6,502 bases of DNA from Bacteroidales bacterium (GTDB lineage Bacteria; Bacteroidota; Bacteroidia; Bacteroidales; UBA932), in contig JAAZCF010000061.1 in the NCBI GenBank assembly GCA_012513425.1, forward strand, positions 1 to 6,502. Direction: 5' to 3'. The translations under genes and the position numbers were made by a program. This document shows positions 5,955 through 6,502 of this stretch, piece after piece (position 1 is the stretch's first letter; each line of letters begins with the position of its first letter). The notes under the pieces are model-generated. The model worked only from the letters and a program-made list of their open reading frames with translations. It searched no databases and had not been told where the DNA came from.

Positions 5955-5992
5955 TAGCGGAGACTGATGTTTCCTGAGTTACTGGGTGGCCA
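5955..5992 (-). repeat. Dispersed 38-bp repeat, copy 3
   Basis: Third direct copy, sharing the 19-bp CTGAGTTACTGGGTGGCCA with copy 1. Its hairpin GGAGAC-TGAT-GTTTCC (5959-5974) keeps the loop but replaces a G-C pair by A-T and another by G-T relative to copies 1 and 2. The outer flank 5946-5962 is the exact reverse complement of the tRNA-fMet 3' end and flank (2349-2365, 17 bp). Unlike copies 1 and 2, no terminator hairpin adjoins it. Confidence 0.8.
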
Positions 5993-6502
5993 TGTAATTG
6001 GCAACATGCAAATGGACAATTTTTCGCAAAGTTGATTCCCCAAATTTGAAGTTGTGATGGGCATCGCTGCCGGAATAAGGGACTCCGGTTGCTACAGAGC
6101 AAGCACTGCGCCGAGCTCGGTTGGCGGCTCGCTTCGCGCTTGCCTGTTGCCCGTTTCGTCACCATCACGGGAAAGAAAATTTATTAAGGTGGACTCCCGA
6201 CGGTTCTGGCCTTAGAGTGCGTGGACTAGGCTTCAAATCATGGGCACTCCAAGTGTTTACATGGCAAAAGCGCTTAGAGTAGGTCTGAAAGGTGGCGATG
6301 TCGATAGACCCAATTCCTTTTTTTCTTAAACTTTGTGCCACATCACGAGTTTCCTTTCCGGACTCTCGAGTTCGTAAGCATTCATAAGCATTTGTACTTG
6401 TAGTTATTTGCCAAGTTATGAATGCTTTTTTCTTGCCCTCAAAGTGGGGATTTAACTTTGCTATAATTCGGGGATTCAAAGTTAGCGATTACAGGCCAAA
6501 CG
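5993..6502. other. Region of about 510 bp without a convincing gene; GC-rich and inverted-repeat structure
   Basis: A minus-strand open frame of 104 codons (6479 to 6165) exists, but it opens only with TTG, has no internal Met, and matches nothing I know. I do not call it a gene. A second minus-strand frame is open from about 6133 to 5980. It has no clear start, includes GVPYSGSDAHHNFKFGE, and ends MATQ-stop inside repeat copy 3. Structural elements are a GC-rich stretch at 6060-6180 with a palindrome CCGAGCTCGG (6111-6120) and arms 6099-6106/6136-6143, a stem-loop at 6378-6425, and an imperfect inverted repeat between about 6025-6047 and 6464-6488. The GC content and codon texture differ from the genes nearby, suggesting a mobile-element remnant. 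Confidence 0.4.
6378..6425. repeat. 10-bp perfect inverted repeat with inner stem
   Basis: GCATTCATAA (6378-6387) and TTATGAATGC (6416-6425) are perfect inverted copies separated by 28 bp. An inner ACTTG (6396-6400) can pair with the CAAGT next to the second arm (about 6412-6416), extending the stem past a bulge. No T tract follows closely enough on either strand for a standard terminator, although a T6 run begins at 6425. It may be a recombinase or regulator site, or an element end. Confidence 0.4.

Noticed and set aside
2394..5992. Integron attC array
   Set aside because: The repeats lack the GTTRRRY and RYYYAAC core sites and no tyrosine integrase gene is visible, so a classic integron is not supported.
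2394..5992. CRISPR array
   Set aside because: The repeats are over 1 kb apart with genes between them and there are no regular spacers.
5876..6168. Two overlapping minus-strand frames of 62 and 81 codons through repeat copy 3
   Set aside because: They read through repeat and GC-rich hairpin DNA in different frames, with no recognisable domain and no supported start.
6165..6479. Minus-strand frame of 104 codons
   Set aside because: It opens only with TTG, has no internal Met and no family resemblance, and overlaps inverted-repeat structure. It is kept only as a note in the gene-poor region.

Overview
The window looks like a chromosomal segment of an AT-rich Bacteroidales bacterium (phylum Bacteroidota). 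The clues are a textbook Bacteroides-type promoter (TTTG, 19 bp, TAnnTTTG) in front of an initiator tRNA with no encoded CCA, the long Bacteroidetes form of histidyl-tRNA synthetase, and a set of secreted lipoproteins of kinds typical of gut Bacteroidales (a DUF4932-like zincin and a SpeB-like C10 cysteine protease). No species can be named from the sequence alone.

Layout. 1-514 (-) is the N-terminal third of the signal peptide peptidase SppA, cut by the window edge. It diverges from hisS (587-1942, +), which is followed after 8 nt by a small three-helix membrane protein gene (1951-2232). An initiator tRNA-fMet gene (2284-2356) with its own promoter and a strong terminator ends this housekeeping half.

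From about 2390 the window becomes an accessory-looking half in which all genes lie on the minus strand, convergent with the tRNA. In transcription order these are a broken C10 peptidase gene (about 5834 to 4356), a lipoprotein gene of unknown function 7 nt behind it (4348 to 3758), an 18-bp perfect terminator hairpin, and an intact DUF4932-like lipoprotein metallopeptidase (3583 to 2492). The C10 gene carries three separate lesions: no usable in-frame start, a TGA four codons before the catalytic Cys codon, and a one-base frameshift in an A6 run just after the catalytic His.

The feature that stands out is a repeat of about 38 bp present three times in the same orientation (2394-2431, 3734-3772, 5955-5992). 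It separates the minus-strand gene blocks. It folds into a small TGAT-loop hairpin with a compensatory base change. It encodes the stop codon and last residues of the lipoprotein gene. In two copies it abuts a terminator hairpin with a shared AACCAGT arm. Its outer end mirrors the 3' end of the initiator tRNA: 17 bp are identical, in inverted orientation, between tRNA-fMet (2349-2365) and the third copy (5946-5962). This suggests a repeat family or mobile-cassette boundary linked to the tRNA, though what it does is unproven. The last 500 bases (6000-6502) hold no convincing gene, only GC-rich and inverted-repeat structure that may belong to the same or another mobile element.
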